A DNA stretch of 45,427 nt from an uncultured Clostridia bacterium (GCA_944386655.1 CALXBX010000035.1:1-45427), one strand, 5' to 3'. Counted from the first letter of the stretch, positions 33,273 to 42,044 are shown. The notes: generated from the letters alone by a model not told the origin. Made by a program: numbers and translations.

Positions 33273-34214
33273 ATGGTAGAAGATAACGAAATTAAAGCGT
33301 TAGTATCTCCATTTGCGATTCGCGAGGGAGAAATTAAAACATTTGATGGAAAAGACGGATATGTTTCTATGAATCAAATTATTCACAAAATTAATATGGG
33401 ACATATAGGAGATATTCATTTTAGAATATTAGAATTGGTAAATGAATTTGAATTCATTACATCCAGACAGATTTTTCAATTGTTACAATGGAAGGGAATA
33501 GAAATAAAATCACAGGATAAATTAAATAACAAATTGGAGCAATTAGTAAAATCTAAAATATTAACAAGATATTACTTCAATTCTGAAGATGGAAAAGGAA
33601 TTTATAGAATCTATTGTTTAGAAAAAAAGGGAAAATATTTACTAAATTCCAGAGGAATAGAGTGTAAATGGCAACCAACAGATAACACAAAACCAGTACC
33701 TATGATTAAAAAAAGATTAGCAGGAAATCAAGTATTAATTGCTTATTTGAGAAAAGTAAAAGCATTTGATTCTTACGTTCCAAAGCCAACACTAAATGCG
33801 AAAATGGCTGGAAAAGTATTTAAAGCAACAGGTGGAAGCGTAAAACTTACCAAAAATAAAAAGACAATTCAATTTCTATTTGAAGTTATTAGAAGAGAAG
33901 AGGACTGGGAAAAGAAATTAGTAGATAAAATGAAATTATATCAAGATTTCTATGGAAATTTTCAAGTAGGAGATTCTGGATTTATGTCTATGCCACAGTT
34001 AATTATCGTTTGTGAAGATGAAAAGCATATGGCAGAAACATTTAAAACAATAGTGATGAACCAAGTAGAAATTCCACAAATTAAACTATACTTTACTACA
34101 GATTTAAGACAAAACGAAGAGACGCTGGACAAAACATTAGTAGAATTTAAACTAGACGAGACAACTAAAAAATACAAAATGCAAGAAGTAGAAGTAAAAT
34201 TATTGGGGATTTAA
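33273..34214 (+). CDS. Winged-helix protein of the replication-relaxation/MobC-like type
   Basis: A 313-residue soluble protein. The N-terminal half contains a winged helix (ILELVNEFEFITSRQIFQLLQ and LEQLVKSKILTRYYF...YRIYCLEKKGKYLL, ~residues 45-125). The C-terminal half is a nuclease-like alpha/beta domain (FLFEVIRREEDWEKKLVDKMKLYQDFY, PQLIIVCEDEKHM). This layout matches replication-relaxation or MobC-type proteins of conjugative elements. No relaxase or replication gene is adjacent, but a VirD4-type coupling ATPase lies 3 kb downstream on the other strand. GGGAGG precedes the ATG. A tandem hairpin element begins immediately after its stop codon. Confidence 0.65.
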   Translation: MVEDNEIKALVSPFAIREGEIKTFDGKDGYVSMNQIIHKINMGHIGDIHFRILELVNEFEFITSRQIFQLLQWKGIEIKSQDKLNNKLEQLVKSKILTRYYFNSEDGKGIYRIYCLEKKGKYLLNSRGIECKWQPTDNTKPVPMIKKRLAGNQVLIAYLRKVKAFDSYVPKPTLNAKMAGKVFKATGGSVKLTKNKKTIQFLFEVIRREEDWEKKLVDKMKLYQDFYGNFQVGDSGFMSMPQLIIVCEDEKHMAETFKTIVMNQVEIPQIKLYFTTDLRQNEETLDKTLVEFKLDETTKKYKMQEVEVKLLGI

Positions 34215-34279
34215 ATGTCTCATTTAAGCCAGGAATTAAGTGTGACATGTCTCATTTAACCCTGACTTGAATGGGACAC
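34215..34279 (+). repeat. Tandem pair of REP-like hairpins (ATGTCTCATTTAA type)
   Basis: ATGTCTCATTTAA occurs at 34215-34227 and 34247-34259. Each copy can pair with a following imperfect complement (TTAAGTGTGACAT at 34236-34248 and TTGAATGGGACA at 34267-34278), giving two adjacent hairpins. The first base follows the stop codon of the preceding gene. Confidence 0.75.
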
Positions 34280-34367
34280 TAGGAGAAAAAAGTCGAAAAA
34301 TTATGGAAATAAGTTGTTAGAAGAAAGCAAAATAATAAAGTAAGAAAAAATAAAGAAATTGTATAAT

Positions 34368-34394
34368 CCTTCTCGTAAGAATAAAGCGAGGAGG
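34368..34394 (+). promoter_or_regulatory. Hairpin sequestering the ribosome binding site of the GLUG-repeat gene
   Basis: CCTTCTCG (34368-34375) can pair with CGAGGAGG (34387-34394, one wobble), and the latter is the Shine-Dalgarno sequence of the gene starting at 34402. Confidence 0.5.
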
Positions 34395-34401
34395 AATTTT
34401 T

Positions 34402-35784
34402 ATGCAGAAACAAAAGAATAAACAAAAGGGAATTACATTAATTGTCTTAATTGTAACTATTATTATTTTAATTATATTAGCTGGAGTTTCTATTAATATG
34501 ATAGTAGGACAAAATGGAATTGTAACACAGGCACAAAAAGCAGACGAATTAACTACACAGACTAGACAAAAGGAAGCAATAGAACTAGCTGTAGCATCCG
34601 TGCAAGCACAAGGAACATTAGAAATAGATAAAGAAAAGTTGGAGACAGCATTACAAGAGCAATTAGGAAATACAGAATATGAATTAACGGAAAATGGAGA
34701 TAGTTTTTTTGTAAACATTTCCAAAACAAGCAATGTCTATCGTATAGGAAAATTAGGGGAAGTGATTCAAGAAGAAATAGTAGAAATAAAAACAGCAAAA
34801 GAATTAAAAGAATTTAGAGACGATGTAAATAATGGTAATGATTATAAAGGAAAATATATAGTTTTAACTGCAGACATAAACTTAAATTCAGGTGAGCAAT
34901 GGATACCTATAGGAAAATATGTAAATGAAGCCAGTACGCCAGAAGATACAAGAAATAGATACTTTGCAGGTGTTTTTGACGGAAGAAATTATTCGATTAG
35001 TGGTATTAATATAAATACTACAGATAAAGTACAAGGTCTTTTTGGGTTGAACCTTGGAGGAACTATTAAGAACTTACGAATTACAGAATGTAATATAGTA
35101 GGAGGCATAGCAACAGGAGGAATAGTGGGATATAATTATAATGAGGCACAAATTATTAGTTGTTCTGTAAATGGAAATATAGAAGGCGTGGGTTCCCAAA
35201 TAACAGGAGGAATAGCAGGAAACAATGTTAGTAATTCTATAATAGAAAAATGTGTGAACTCGGCCACAGTAACAGGAAATATATTAATAGGAGGAATTAC
35301 AGGGTATCAATCAAATGGAGCCAGTGTTAATAGCTGTTACAATGAAGGGTGCGTTTCTAGTAAAAGTAATACTGTAGGAGGTATAGTAGGAAGAAATAAC
35401 GGAGAGCAAGTACTTATAAAAAATTGCTATAATAAAGGAACAATACAATGTGAAGGAAGTAATCTAGGAGGAATAATAGGCAAAAATGATACAGGAACAG
35501 TAATAAATTCCTATAATATAGGAAAAATAGAATATGGAAATAAAGAAAGTAGTGGGTATATTGTTGGGTCTAATTCCTTAAATGGGAATATTTCTAAGTG
35601 CTGTTATTGGAAAGATGAAGCAGATTTACAAGGAGATGGTTCTACAATTGGAAGTTATTCAAATCTAATGGAATTAAACAACAAAGATTTTTCTGAGATT
35701 TCTGTCATAATAAATGATGAAAATGCATTTAAACAAGATACAAATAATATAAACAATGGTTATCCAATTCTTAACTGGCAGTGA
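34402..35784 (+). CDS. Pseudopilin-like surface protein with GLUG repeats
   Basis: A 460-residue protein. Residues ~8-40 (KG|ITLIVLIVTIIILIILAGVS) are a pilin-like processing site and helix without Glu5, nearly the same as in the protein at 6816. Residues ~95-200 are an alpha/beta linker with ITSKEL-like features (KTAKELKEFRDDV...YIVLTADINL). Residues ~200-400 comprise at least four GLUG-type repeats (GGIVGYN, GGIAGNN, GGITGYQ, GGIVGRN, GGIIGKN with intervening CxN/CYN blocks), forming a right-handed beta-helix as in surface adhesins. Likely a cell-surface or secreted binding protein. GAGGAGG precedes the ATG and may be masked by a hairpin. Confidence 0.8.
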   Translation: MQKQKNKQKGITLIVLIVTIIILIILAGVSINMIVGQNGIVTQAQKADELTTQTRQKEAIELAVASVQAQGTLEIDKEKLETALQEQLGNTEYELTENGDSFFVNISKTSNVYRIGKLGEVIQEEIVEIKTAKELKEFRDDVNNGNDYKGKYIVLTADINLNSGEQWIPIGKYVNEASTPEDTRNRYFAGVFDGRNYSISGININTTDKVQGLFGLNLGGTIKNLRITECNIVGGIATGGIVGYNYNEAQIISCSVNGNIEGVGSQITGGIAGNNVSNSIIEKCVNSATVTGNILIGGITGYQSNGASVNSCYNEGCVSSKSNTVGGIVGRNNGEQVLIKNCYNKGTIQCEGSNLGGIIGKNDTGTVINSYNIGKIEYGNKESSGYIVGSNSLNGNISKCCYWKDEADLQGDGSTIGSYSNLMELNNKDFSEISVIINDENAFKQDTNNINNGYPILNWQ

Positions 35785-35812
35785 GATGAATAATAGAAAT
35801 AAAAATTATCTA

Positions 35813-35850
35813 AAATACAGAGTATTTATCATTATAACTACTCTGTATTT
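35813..35850 (+). terminator. Terminator of the GLUG-repeat gene
   Basis: AAATACAGAGTA (35813-35824) and TACTCTGTATTT (35839-35850) form a perfect 12-bp stem, followed by GTTCTTGTTGTTTTGG. Confidence 0.85.
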
Positions 35851-35950
35851 GTTCTTGTTGTTTTGGTAATATTTTGATGTAGTTGTAGCTGCTAATAGGA
35901 ATAATAAAAATATAGAAAATAGAGTCAATGTAATAAAACTTGAAAAAATA

Positions 35951-36049
35951 TTGATTATGTGTTAAAATGTAGTTATAAAAATCTTAATTTAGTGCAAAAT
36001 AATACAAATAAAAATCTTGATTTGGTGTAAAATAGTATAAATGAAAAAT
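35951..36049 (+). repeat. Three tandem 33-bp degenerate repeats upstream of the DUF4143 ATPase
   Basis: Units begin at 35951, 35984 and 36017 with a constant 33-bp period. Each has TT(G/A)ATT, then GTG(T/C), AAAAT and a TATAAA-like stretch. The first contains TTGATT-17 bp-TATAAA (35951-35979), a good promoter; a partial fourth unit (TTGATTTTTGG) begins at 36049. Confidence 0.65.
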
Positions 36050-36075
36050 TGATTTTTGGAAAAGGAGAGAAACTT

Positions 36076-37428
36076 ATGAAAAGAAAGGTATATAATAAAT
36101 TAATAGAATGGAAACAAAATAGTAATGGAAAAACGGCATTACTAATAGATGGAGCAAGGCGAGTGGGGAAAAGTTATATAGTACAACAATTTGCACAAGA
36201 AAATTATAAAAGTTTTATCTTAATAGATTTTAACAAGGTTTCAAAAGATGTAAAAAATTTATTTGAATATTATTTGAATGATGTGGATACATTATTTTTA
36301 TATTTATCGAATTACTTTAATGTAACTCTTTATGAAAGAGAGAGTTTGATTATATTTGATGAGGTTCAATTGTATCCAAAAGCAAGGTCAGCTATTAAAT
36401 ATCTAGTAGAAGATGGACGTTACGACTATATAGAAACAGGTTCTTTAATGTCTATTAAGAAAAACGTAAAAGATATTTTAATTCCTTCGGAAGAACAACA
36501 TATGGAGATGTATCCAATGGATTTTGAAGAATTTTTATGGGCACTTGGAAATGAAACATTAATGGATTTCATTAAAAAATGTTATGAGGGAAAAAAGCCA
36601 TTAGGTCAAGTAATGCATAGAAAAGCCATGGATTATTTTAGGCAATATATGATTGTGGGAGGAATGCCACAGGCGGTGGAGGAGTATGCAAATACTAAGG
36701 ACTTTCATAAAGTGGATCAAATAAAAAGAAATATTTTAGATTTATATAGACAGGATATAGGCAAGCATGCAGAAGGATATCAATTAAAAGTAGAAAGCAT
36801 ATTTGATGAAATACCAGCACAATTGCAAAAACATGAGAAAAAATTTAAATTATCTTCACTAAAAAAAGAAGCAAGATTTAGAGAGTATGAAGATGCCATG
36901 TTTTGGTTAAAGGATGCCATGATTATAAATCCTTGTTATAATACTACAGAACCAAGTATAGGATTAAAATTAAATATGGATTATATGACTTTAAAATGCT
37001 ATATGGCAGACACAGGACTTCTAATCTCCCATTCTTTTGATGAAAATGGAATTGTGACAGAAGAGGTTTATAAAAAAATATTATTTGATAAATTAGACTT
37101 TAATGAAGGTATGATAATGGAAAATGTGGTAGCACAAATGTTGGTCGCTTCTGGGCATAAATTGTATTTTTATTCTAATCCTTCCAGAGAAGATAGTGCT
37201 AGTAGAATGGAAATAGATTTTTTAATTGCAAAGTCTAAGATAAGTAGCAGGCATAATATTTCGCCTATAGAGGTAAAATCAGGAAAGAATTATACACTTT
37301 CTTCTTTAAAAAAATTTATGAATAAATATAAAGAGCAACTATATATACCATACATTATTCATACAGGAGATTTCAAAGAAGAAAATAGAGTAGTGTATTT
37401 ACCAATTTATATGACAGCATTATTATAA
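36076..37428 (+). CDS. AAA_14/DUF4143 ATPase
   Basis: A 450-residue ATPase. Walker A is DGARRVGKSYI (~residues 23-33), Walker B is LIIFDEVQLYP (~88-98) and sensor-like ETGSL lies near ~125. The N-terminal AAA_14 domain is followed by the C-terminal DUF4143 region, which carries a PD-(D/E)XK-like core (EIDFLIAKS...ISPIEVKSGKNY). The family is widespread in gut anaerobes, often in multiple paralogues, and its role is unknown. I start at 36076 (AAAGGAGAGAAACTT) since the longer frame from 36049 begins inside the upstream repeat. It is convergent with the coupling-protein gene. Confidence 0.85.
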   Translation: MKRKVYNKLIEWKQNSNGKTALLIDGARRVGKSYIVQQFAQENYKSFILIDFNKVSKDVKNLFEYYLNDVDTLFLYLSNYFNVTLYERESLIIFDEVQLYPKARSAIKYLVEDGRYDYIETGSLMSIKKNVKDILIPSEEQHMEMYPMDFEEFLWALGNETLMDFIKKCYEGKKPLGQVMHRKAMDYFRQYMIVGGMPQAVEEYANTKDFHKVDQIKRNILDLYRQDIGKHAEGYQLKVESIFDEIPAQLQKHEKKFKLSSLKKEARFREYEDAMFWLKDAMIINPCYNTTEPSIGLKLNMDYMTLKCYMADTGLLISHSFDENGIVTEEVYKKILFDKLDFNEGMIMENVVAQMLVASGHKLYFYSNPSREDSASRMEIDFLIAKSKISSRHNISPIEVKSGKNYTLSSLKKFMNKYKEQLYIPYIIHTGDFKEENRVVYLPIYMTALL

Positions 37429-37429
37429 A

Positions 37430-37458
37430 AACGCGGAGATAGTAATTATCTCCGCGTT
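37430..37458. terminator. Bidirectional terminator, GC-rich stem
   Basis: AACGCGGAGATA (37430-37441) and TATCTCCGCGTT (37447-37458) form a perfect 12-bp stem between the convergent genes ending at 37428 (+) and 37467 (-). Confidence 0.85.
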
Positions 37459-37466
37459 ACTTATAC

Positions 37467-39782
37467 TTATTTTTTTCTCTTAAATTCAAACGAAATAGCA
37501 TCTGCATTGTTAAATAAAAAGTTAGCATCAGACGTATCTGTTTGAATAGGATTATCATCAAAAGTAATATCATCAGAAGTATATTTTGCTTTCTTTTTAT
37601 TTGCATATGGATCTTCTGCAATACCTGTTGTAAATTTTTCAAAATTGAAATTCTTCTCTGTTTTTGGCTCTTTATATTTTGCATCCATAAAATCTAACTT
37701 ACCATCACATAAATCAATGCTACCTTTATTAGACTTCCATTTAAATAAACAAGATTTAAATCCTAAAGAACGTACTTTATCTGCTGCAAATTTAGCTTTC
37801 CATGCCCAATCAATACCACTTAATTTAGGGTCATATTTTCCTTTATCTGTGTCATAACTATTTCCAAATTTCCAGTAACGAACATTACCAAATTCTTTTT
37901 CCCACCATGAATTTTCTTCAATAGAATTATTACCAAATACTAATTTATTAATGCAGTTCGATACAATGGTTTGTCTGTATTTTGCATCTGCTTCACCCAA
38001 TTGAGCAAGTGTTTGTGAAGAAATAGTAGTACCTACTTTATATTTACGATATAAAGTAAATATTGCCTCTGTAGCTGGTGATAAAAATTCAGGGAATTCA
38101 TCAATATATAAGAAATGAGGAATTCTTGTATTTTCATTACCAGGTCTTCTAAGTACAGCATTTTGCATTAAAAGAATAAAGAATAATCCAAAAGATTTAT
38201 GTACGGAAGAACCTAAATCTCCTCTTCTAGTGCAAACTAAAGTAATTTCTCCATTGGCTAATGCATCGTCATAATTAATATTTTCCGTTCTGTTACAAAG
38301 AATATTTCTTACACCAGGATATTTCAATAATTCGTCAATAACAGAAATAGCATATTGTACATCTTTTTCTGTCTCTGCTCTTCTAGGAGCATTTGAATAA
38401 AAATATCTTTTAAAATATTGAATCGTACTTGCATATTCCTTGGCTAATTCTTCTATTTCTTCTAACTTCTCACAATATTTTTGTGCTAAATCAAAATTCG
38501 TAAAGATAGCAAGGATATCTTCTAATGTTGGAAGATAATCTTTATCTCCTCCATGGAATAGAGGAAAAGCAGCTCTTAACAAAATACATACATTTTCTAC
38601 TGCTTGGAAGGTGTTATTTTCTACTGTTACCTTTTGAATGTTATCTGCAGTAGATTGATACATACTTCTAATTACATAGTTAATGACATCAGCTGTTTGA
38701 GAAGCATTTTTGTATACAAAAGGGTTTAAGCCTTTTGAGTCTACATTATTAGGGTCTACTAAGTTATAAGGCATATGATAACAATTTGCTACTTCTATAA
38801 TATGAGAAATAGATTCATAATCAGGAGAGATAGAAGTAATACCTAAATCTTTATAGACAAATTTTCCATCTACTTCACCTATAATCATCTTTTTCATAAA
38901 AGCCTTATATAAGGAAAGTTTGCTACTATTTGGTGTTAGCATGGTTAAGCTAAAGTTTTCGTTAATATAATCATTATGATAAGGACAGTTTAAAGTAGCA
39001 ATACCAGTTTTTAAAGCAGTAAATCCCATCTCTTTTGCTATATTTTTAAAGAAAAACTTTTTATCAATGTCTCTTGCCATCATTGGTTCAAAAACAAGAG
39101 ATGTTTTTCCAGAACCAGAAGGACCAACTACTAAAAATTGATTAAAACGACTTTCTTCAGGAATAATGGCTTTTCTTCCTGTCTCTTTATCCATACAAAT
39201 AAACATTTCGCAAGCATATGGACCAGTTCCTGTAGTTACTTTGCTTAATTTTATTCCACCATAATCCCAAATAGATTCTTGCCATAACCTTGTATCGTTA
39301 ACACCTTTATATAAGAAGTTAAAGATAATTGGTGCTGTGGTAAGTGGAATAAATAAAGAGATAGCGGTTAAAGCAGGTTTAAATAACTCAGGAAATTGTG
39401 TTGCTAAAACACCATAGTTAGGTAGAGAAATTAAACCAAACCAAATTAACTCATTTACCCATTGTACCACCATAGAAATGCCTATAATATACAGAGCAAT
39501 AACATATAAGTCGAAAAACATTTCTTTCTTTTTATTAGAGGTAACAAATTTGGAACCATAACAAAATAAAAAAGCAAATACAGGACAAGCCAGTGCAAAA
39601 GTATACATGAATGGTCCCCAATACGAAACAGATACTCCTGTAAAAATCAAAAATAATATTTCTACCAATCTATCTACAACAAAATAAATAGATAAGAGGG
39701 TTAAGATATAAGTAAAAAATGTATTTCTATCTGTTTTTAAAAACTTCAAGAATTTATCTAAGTATTTCAAACATTCCACCAC
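37467..39782 (-). CDS. Orphan VirD4/TraG-type coupling ATPase
   Basis: A 771-residue membrane-bound ATPase. Four N-terminal helices (~residues 20-175) precede the ATPase domain, with Walker A LVVGPSGSGKTSLVF (~218-232) and Walker B PHFLYIDEFPEF (~551-562). Further landmarks are a TraG/TraM-recognition-like region (AIFTLYRKYKVGTTISSQTLAQLGEAD) and a disordered, Lys/Asp-rich C-terminal tail. Type IV coupling proteins feed DNA or protein substrates into a type IV secretion channel. No relaxase, VirB4 or VirB6 gene is in the window, so this is an isolated chromosomal copy whose substrate is unknown. The GC-normal composition and long size argue for long residence. Possible link with the replication-relaxation-type protein at 33273. 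Confidence 0.8.
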   Translation of the reverse strand: MVECLKYLDKFLKFLKTDRNTFFTYILTLLSIYFVVDRLVEILFLIFTGVSVSYWGPFMYTFALACPVFAFLFCYGSKFVTSNKKKEMFFDLYVIALYIIGISMVVQWVNELIWFGLISLPNYGVLATQFPELFKPALTAISLFIPLTTAPIIFNFLYKGVNDTRLWQESIWDYGGIKLSKVTTGTGPYACEMFICMDKETGRKAIIPEESRFNQFLVVGPSGSGKTSLVFEPMMARDIDKKFFFKNIAKEMGFTALKTGIATLNCPYHNDYINENFSLTMLTPNSSKLSLYKAFMKKMIIGEVDGKFVYKDLGITSISPDYESISHIIEVANCYHMPYNLVDPNNVDSKGLNPFVYKNASQTADVINYVIRSMYQSTADNIQKVTVENNTFQAVENVCILLRAAFPLFHGGDKDYLPTLEDILAIFTNFDLAQKYCEKLEEIEELAKEYASTIQYFKRYFYSNAPRRAETEKDVQYAISVIDELLKYPGVRNILCNRTENINYDDALANGEITLVCTRRGDLGSSVHKSFGLFFILLMQNAVLRRPGNENTRIPHFLYIDEFPEFLSPATEAIFTLYRKYKVGTTISSQTLAQLGEADAKYRQTIVSNCINKLVFGNNSIEENSWWEKEFGNVRYWKFGNSYDTDKGKYDPKLSGIDWAWKAKFAADKVRSLGFKSCLFKWKSNKGSIDLCDGKLDFMDAKYKEPKTEKNFNFEKFTTGIAEDPYANKKKAKYTSDDITFDDNPIQTDTSDANFLFNNADAISFEFKRKK

Positions 39783-39875
39783 TTTCTATTTTCAATTTAT
39801 TAAAATTCTACATATCTATTATCCTACAAAATGGGCAAAAACACAAGTACTTTCGTGAAAAAAAGAATAAAACTC

Positions 39876-39904
39876 TTGAATATTTTTCTATTTATTACTA
39901 TAAT
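39876..39904 (+). promoter_or_regulatory. Sigma-A promoter of the flippase gene
   Basis: TTGAAT (39876-39881), 17-bp spacer, TATAAT (39899-39904). Confidence 0.75.
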
Positions 39905-39948
39905 CATATAATAGTGAAAATAAAAATAGAAAAAGGAAGGAAAGAAGA

Positions 39949-41586
39949 TTGAGTAGGGAAAAGAAAGAGGGCAGAAAACTAAAAGGGGAAAGTTTTATGC
40001 AAGGAGTTATGGCTCTTATGTTTTCACAAGTGCTAATTAAACTCCTAGGCTTAGTATATAAATGGTATTTAACCAACAAAGAAGGATTTGGGGACGAAGG
40101 AAATGCAATTTATAGTGCAGGTTTTTCCATTTATGCACTTTTGCTTACTATATCCTCCACAGGAGTGCCAAATGCAGTATCTAGATTAGTTTCTGCACAA
40201 ATTGCAAAAGGAGATTATAGGGGAGCCCACCGTATTTTTAAAATAGCATTGGCAACATTTGCTGTCATTGGATTAATTGGAACTATGCTTTTATTTTTCG
40301 GAGCCCATTACATTTCCAATGTTTGGCTTGCTATTCCAGAATCGGAATTAACATTAGTAGCATTATCGCCAGCTATTTTCTTTGTAGCTATTGTTTGTGT
40401 ATTTAGAGGATTCTTCAATGGTAGAGGCAATATGAAAGCCATGGCAAATTCACAAACGATTGAGCAATTATTTAAAACACTCTTTACTATATTGATTGTA
40501 GAAATTGTAGCGGTAAGTTCTGGAGTAAATACTACATTAATGGCAGCAGGTGCTAATTTAGCCACAACATTTGCTACCATTACCAGTTTTATTTATCTAT
40601 TTTTCTATTATAAAGTGCGTAGAGAAGACTTAGCAAAAGAAATTGTAACTTCTCGCCCTTATAGAACGAAAAGTATAGCCGGAACTGTGAAAAAAATATT
40701 GTCGGTATCCATTCCTATGTCACTAAGTTCTATCTTAACATCCATTAATAGAAATATAGACTCTACAACAGTGGTAAGAGGGTTAAAAAGCTTTTTAACA
40801 GAGGCAGAAGCCAAAGCACAATATGGAATTTTAAGTGGAAAAGTAGATACATTAACATCTCTTCCCTTATCTTTTAACATAGCTTTTGCTACAGCCTTAG
40901 TACCAGCTATTACTACAGCGAAAACAACAGGAGATATGGAAACAGGAAGAAAAAGAGTGTCCTTTTCTCTATTAGTTACTATGTTAATAGGGTTGCCATG
41001 TATGGTAGGCATGATTATATTTGCACAGCCAATTTTAAATTTATTATTTCCAAATGCACCAGAAGGAGCCTTTATCCTGCAAGTAAGCTCGCTGGCTATT
41101 ATCTTTACAGTGCTAGAACAAACTGTAAATGGTGCTCTGCAGGGATTAGGAAAAATATTGGTGCCAGCCACTGCACTTTCCATAGGTGTTATACTAAAAC
41201 TAATTTTAAATTTAGTTTTAGTGCCTATTCCAGCAATAGGAGCAGCAGGAGCAGCTTTTGCAACAGTAGTATGCCATGCCGTTGCGTTTTTGATTGGATT
41301 TACCGTATTAAGAAAAAATATGAAATTGGGATTAAGCTTTTCTAAATTTATTGTAAAGCCCCTTTTAGCAAGTGGAATGATGTCTATTTGTGCTTATGGA
41401 GTTTATTTACTATTAGGAGGTATAAATGCAGGAAAAATGGCTACAATAATAGCAATTATCGTTGCCATCATCGTATATGTTCTTTCTGTTTTTGTACTTA
41501 AAATATTAGATAAAGAAGAAATAAAAATGATACCATACGGCTATAAATTAAATAAAATCTTAGAAAAAATTGGCTTATACAAATAG
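39949..41586 (+). CDS. SpoVB/MurJ-like lipid-linked polysaccharide flippase
   Basis: A 545-residue membrane protein of the MOP superfamily with about 14 helices. It opens with FMQGVMALMFSQVLIKLLGLVYKW and contains SRLVSAQIAKGDYRGAHRIF and NGALQGLGKILVPA. These are typical of the SpoVB/YtgP/MurJ-related group that moves lipid-linked cell-wall precursors across the membrane, in vegetative growth or spore cortex formation. Which of these roles applies cannot be told from the sequence. TTG 39949 is chosen because AAGGAAGGAAAGAAGA precedes it; the next in-frame ATG lies 16 codons downstream. Confidence 0.88.
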   Translation: MSREKKEGRKLKGESFMQGVMALMFSQVLIKLLGLVYKWYLTNKEGFGDEGNAIYSAGFSIYALLLTISSTGVPNAVSRLVSAQIAKGDYRGAHRIFKIALATFAVIGLIGTMLLFFGAHYISNVWLAIPESELTLVALSPAIFFVAIVCVFRGFFNGRGNMKAMANSQTIEQLFKTLFTILIVEIVAVSSGVNTTLMAAGANLATTFATITSFIYLFFYYKVRREDLAKEIVTSRPYRTKSIAGTVKKILSVSIPMSLSSILTSINRNIDSTTVVRGLKSFLTEAEAKAQYGILSGKVDTLTSLPLSFNIAFATALVPAITTAKTTGDMETGRKRVSFSLLVTMLIGLPCMVGMIIFAQPILNLLFPNAPEGAFILQVSSLAIIFTVLEQTVNGALQGLGKILVPATALSIGVILKLILNLVLVPIPAIGAAGAAFATVVCHAVAFLIGFTVLRKNMKLGLSFSKFIVKPLLASGMMSICAYGVYLLLGGINAGKMATIIAIIVAIIVYVLSVFVLKILDKEEIKMIPYGYKLNKILEKIGLYK

Positions 41587-41627
41587 TCTGTAAGCCACTA
41601 AAATAGTAGGTTTTAGAGGTGATACTT

Positions 41628-41753
41628 TTGGAAAACCTACTGGCAGAAAGGTTTGCAAGAAAAAAACGCAAAAAAAAGAAGGATTTTGAAAAAGATTGGC
41701 GAATAATGTTAATAGTAGATAGGAAAACGTGTCTACATATGAAACTTAAGTAG
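41628..41753 (+). CDS. Candidate small basic protein upstream of hup (41 aa)
   Basis: A TTG-initiated frame of 41 codons preceded by AGAGGTGATACTT. It is strongly basic (RFARKKRKKKKDFEKDW) and ends in a TAG that forms part of the ribosome binding site of hup (TAGGAGGTAA), so translation of the two would be coupled. No homologue is recognised. It may simply be a leader frame that helps hup translation. Confidence 0.4.
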   Translation: MENLLAERFARKKRKKKKDFEKDWRIMLIVDRKTCLHMKLK

Positions 41754-41765
41754 GAGGTAATTTAA

Positions 41766-42044
41766 ATGAACAAATCTGAGTTAATCGCAGCTATCGCAGC
41801 TAAAACAGGTGCAACAAAAAAAGACGCTGAAGCTTCAGTAAATGCTTTCGTTGATGTTGTAACAGAAACTTTAACAAAGGGAGACAAAGTACAACTTGTT
41901 GGATTTGGTTCTTTCGAAGTAAGAAAGAGAGCAGCTAGAAAAGGAAGAAATCCACAAACTAAAGAAGAAATTAAAATACCAGCTTCTAAAGCACCAGTAT
42001 TCAAAGCAGGAAAAGCTTTAAAAGATTTAGTAAATAAAAAATAA
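41766..42044 (+). CDS. hup: DNA-binding protein HU
   Basis: A 92-residue histone-like protein that bends DNA non-specifically and compacts the nucleoid. The HU signature is complete: [46 protein letters not shown] (the arm) and the C-terminal [12 protein letters not shown]. Codon use is optimised (GCA, AAA, GTA) compared with neighbours, in line with high expression. TAGGAGG precedes the ATG and a hairpin terminator follows. Confidence 0.98.
   Translation: MNKSELIAAIAAKTGATKKDAEASVNAFVDVVTETLTKGDKVQLVGFGSFEVRKRAARKGRNPQTKEEIKIPASKAPVFKAGKALKDLVNKK

Noticed and set aside
34362-34367. TATAAT as -10 box for the GLUG-repeat gene
   Set aside because: No -35 element at 16-18 bp, and it abuts the hairpin that pairs with the ribosome binding site; promoter not claimed.
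35951-36049. CRISPR array
   Set aside because: Three degenerate, contiguous 33-bp units without spacers and without cas genes; these are simple tandem repeats.
33273-39782. Integrated conjugative element or prophage
   Set aside because: No integrase, relaxase, structural genes or attachment repeats are visible and the intervening genes are unrelated.
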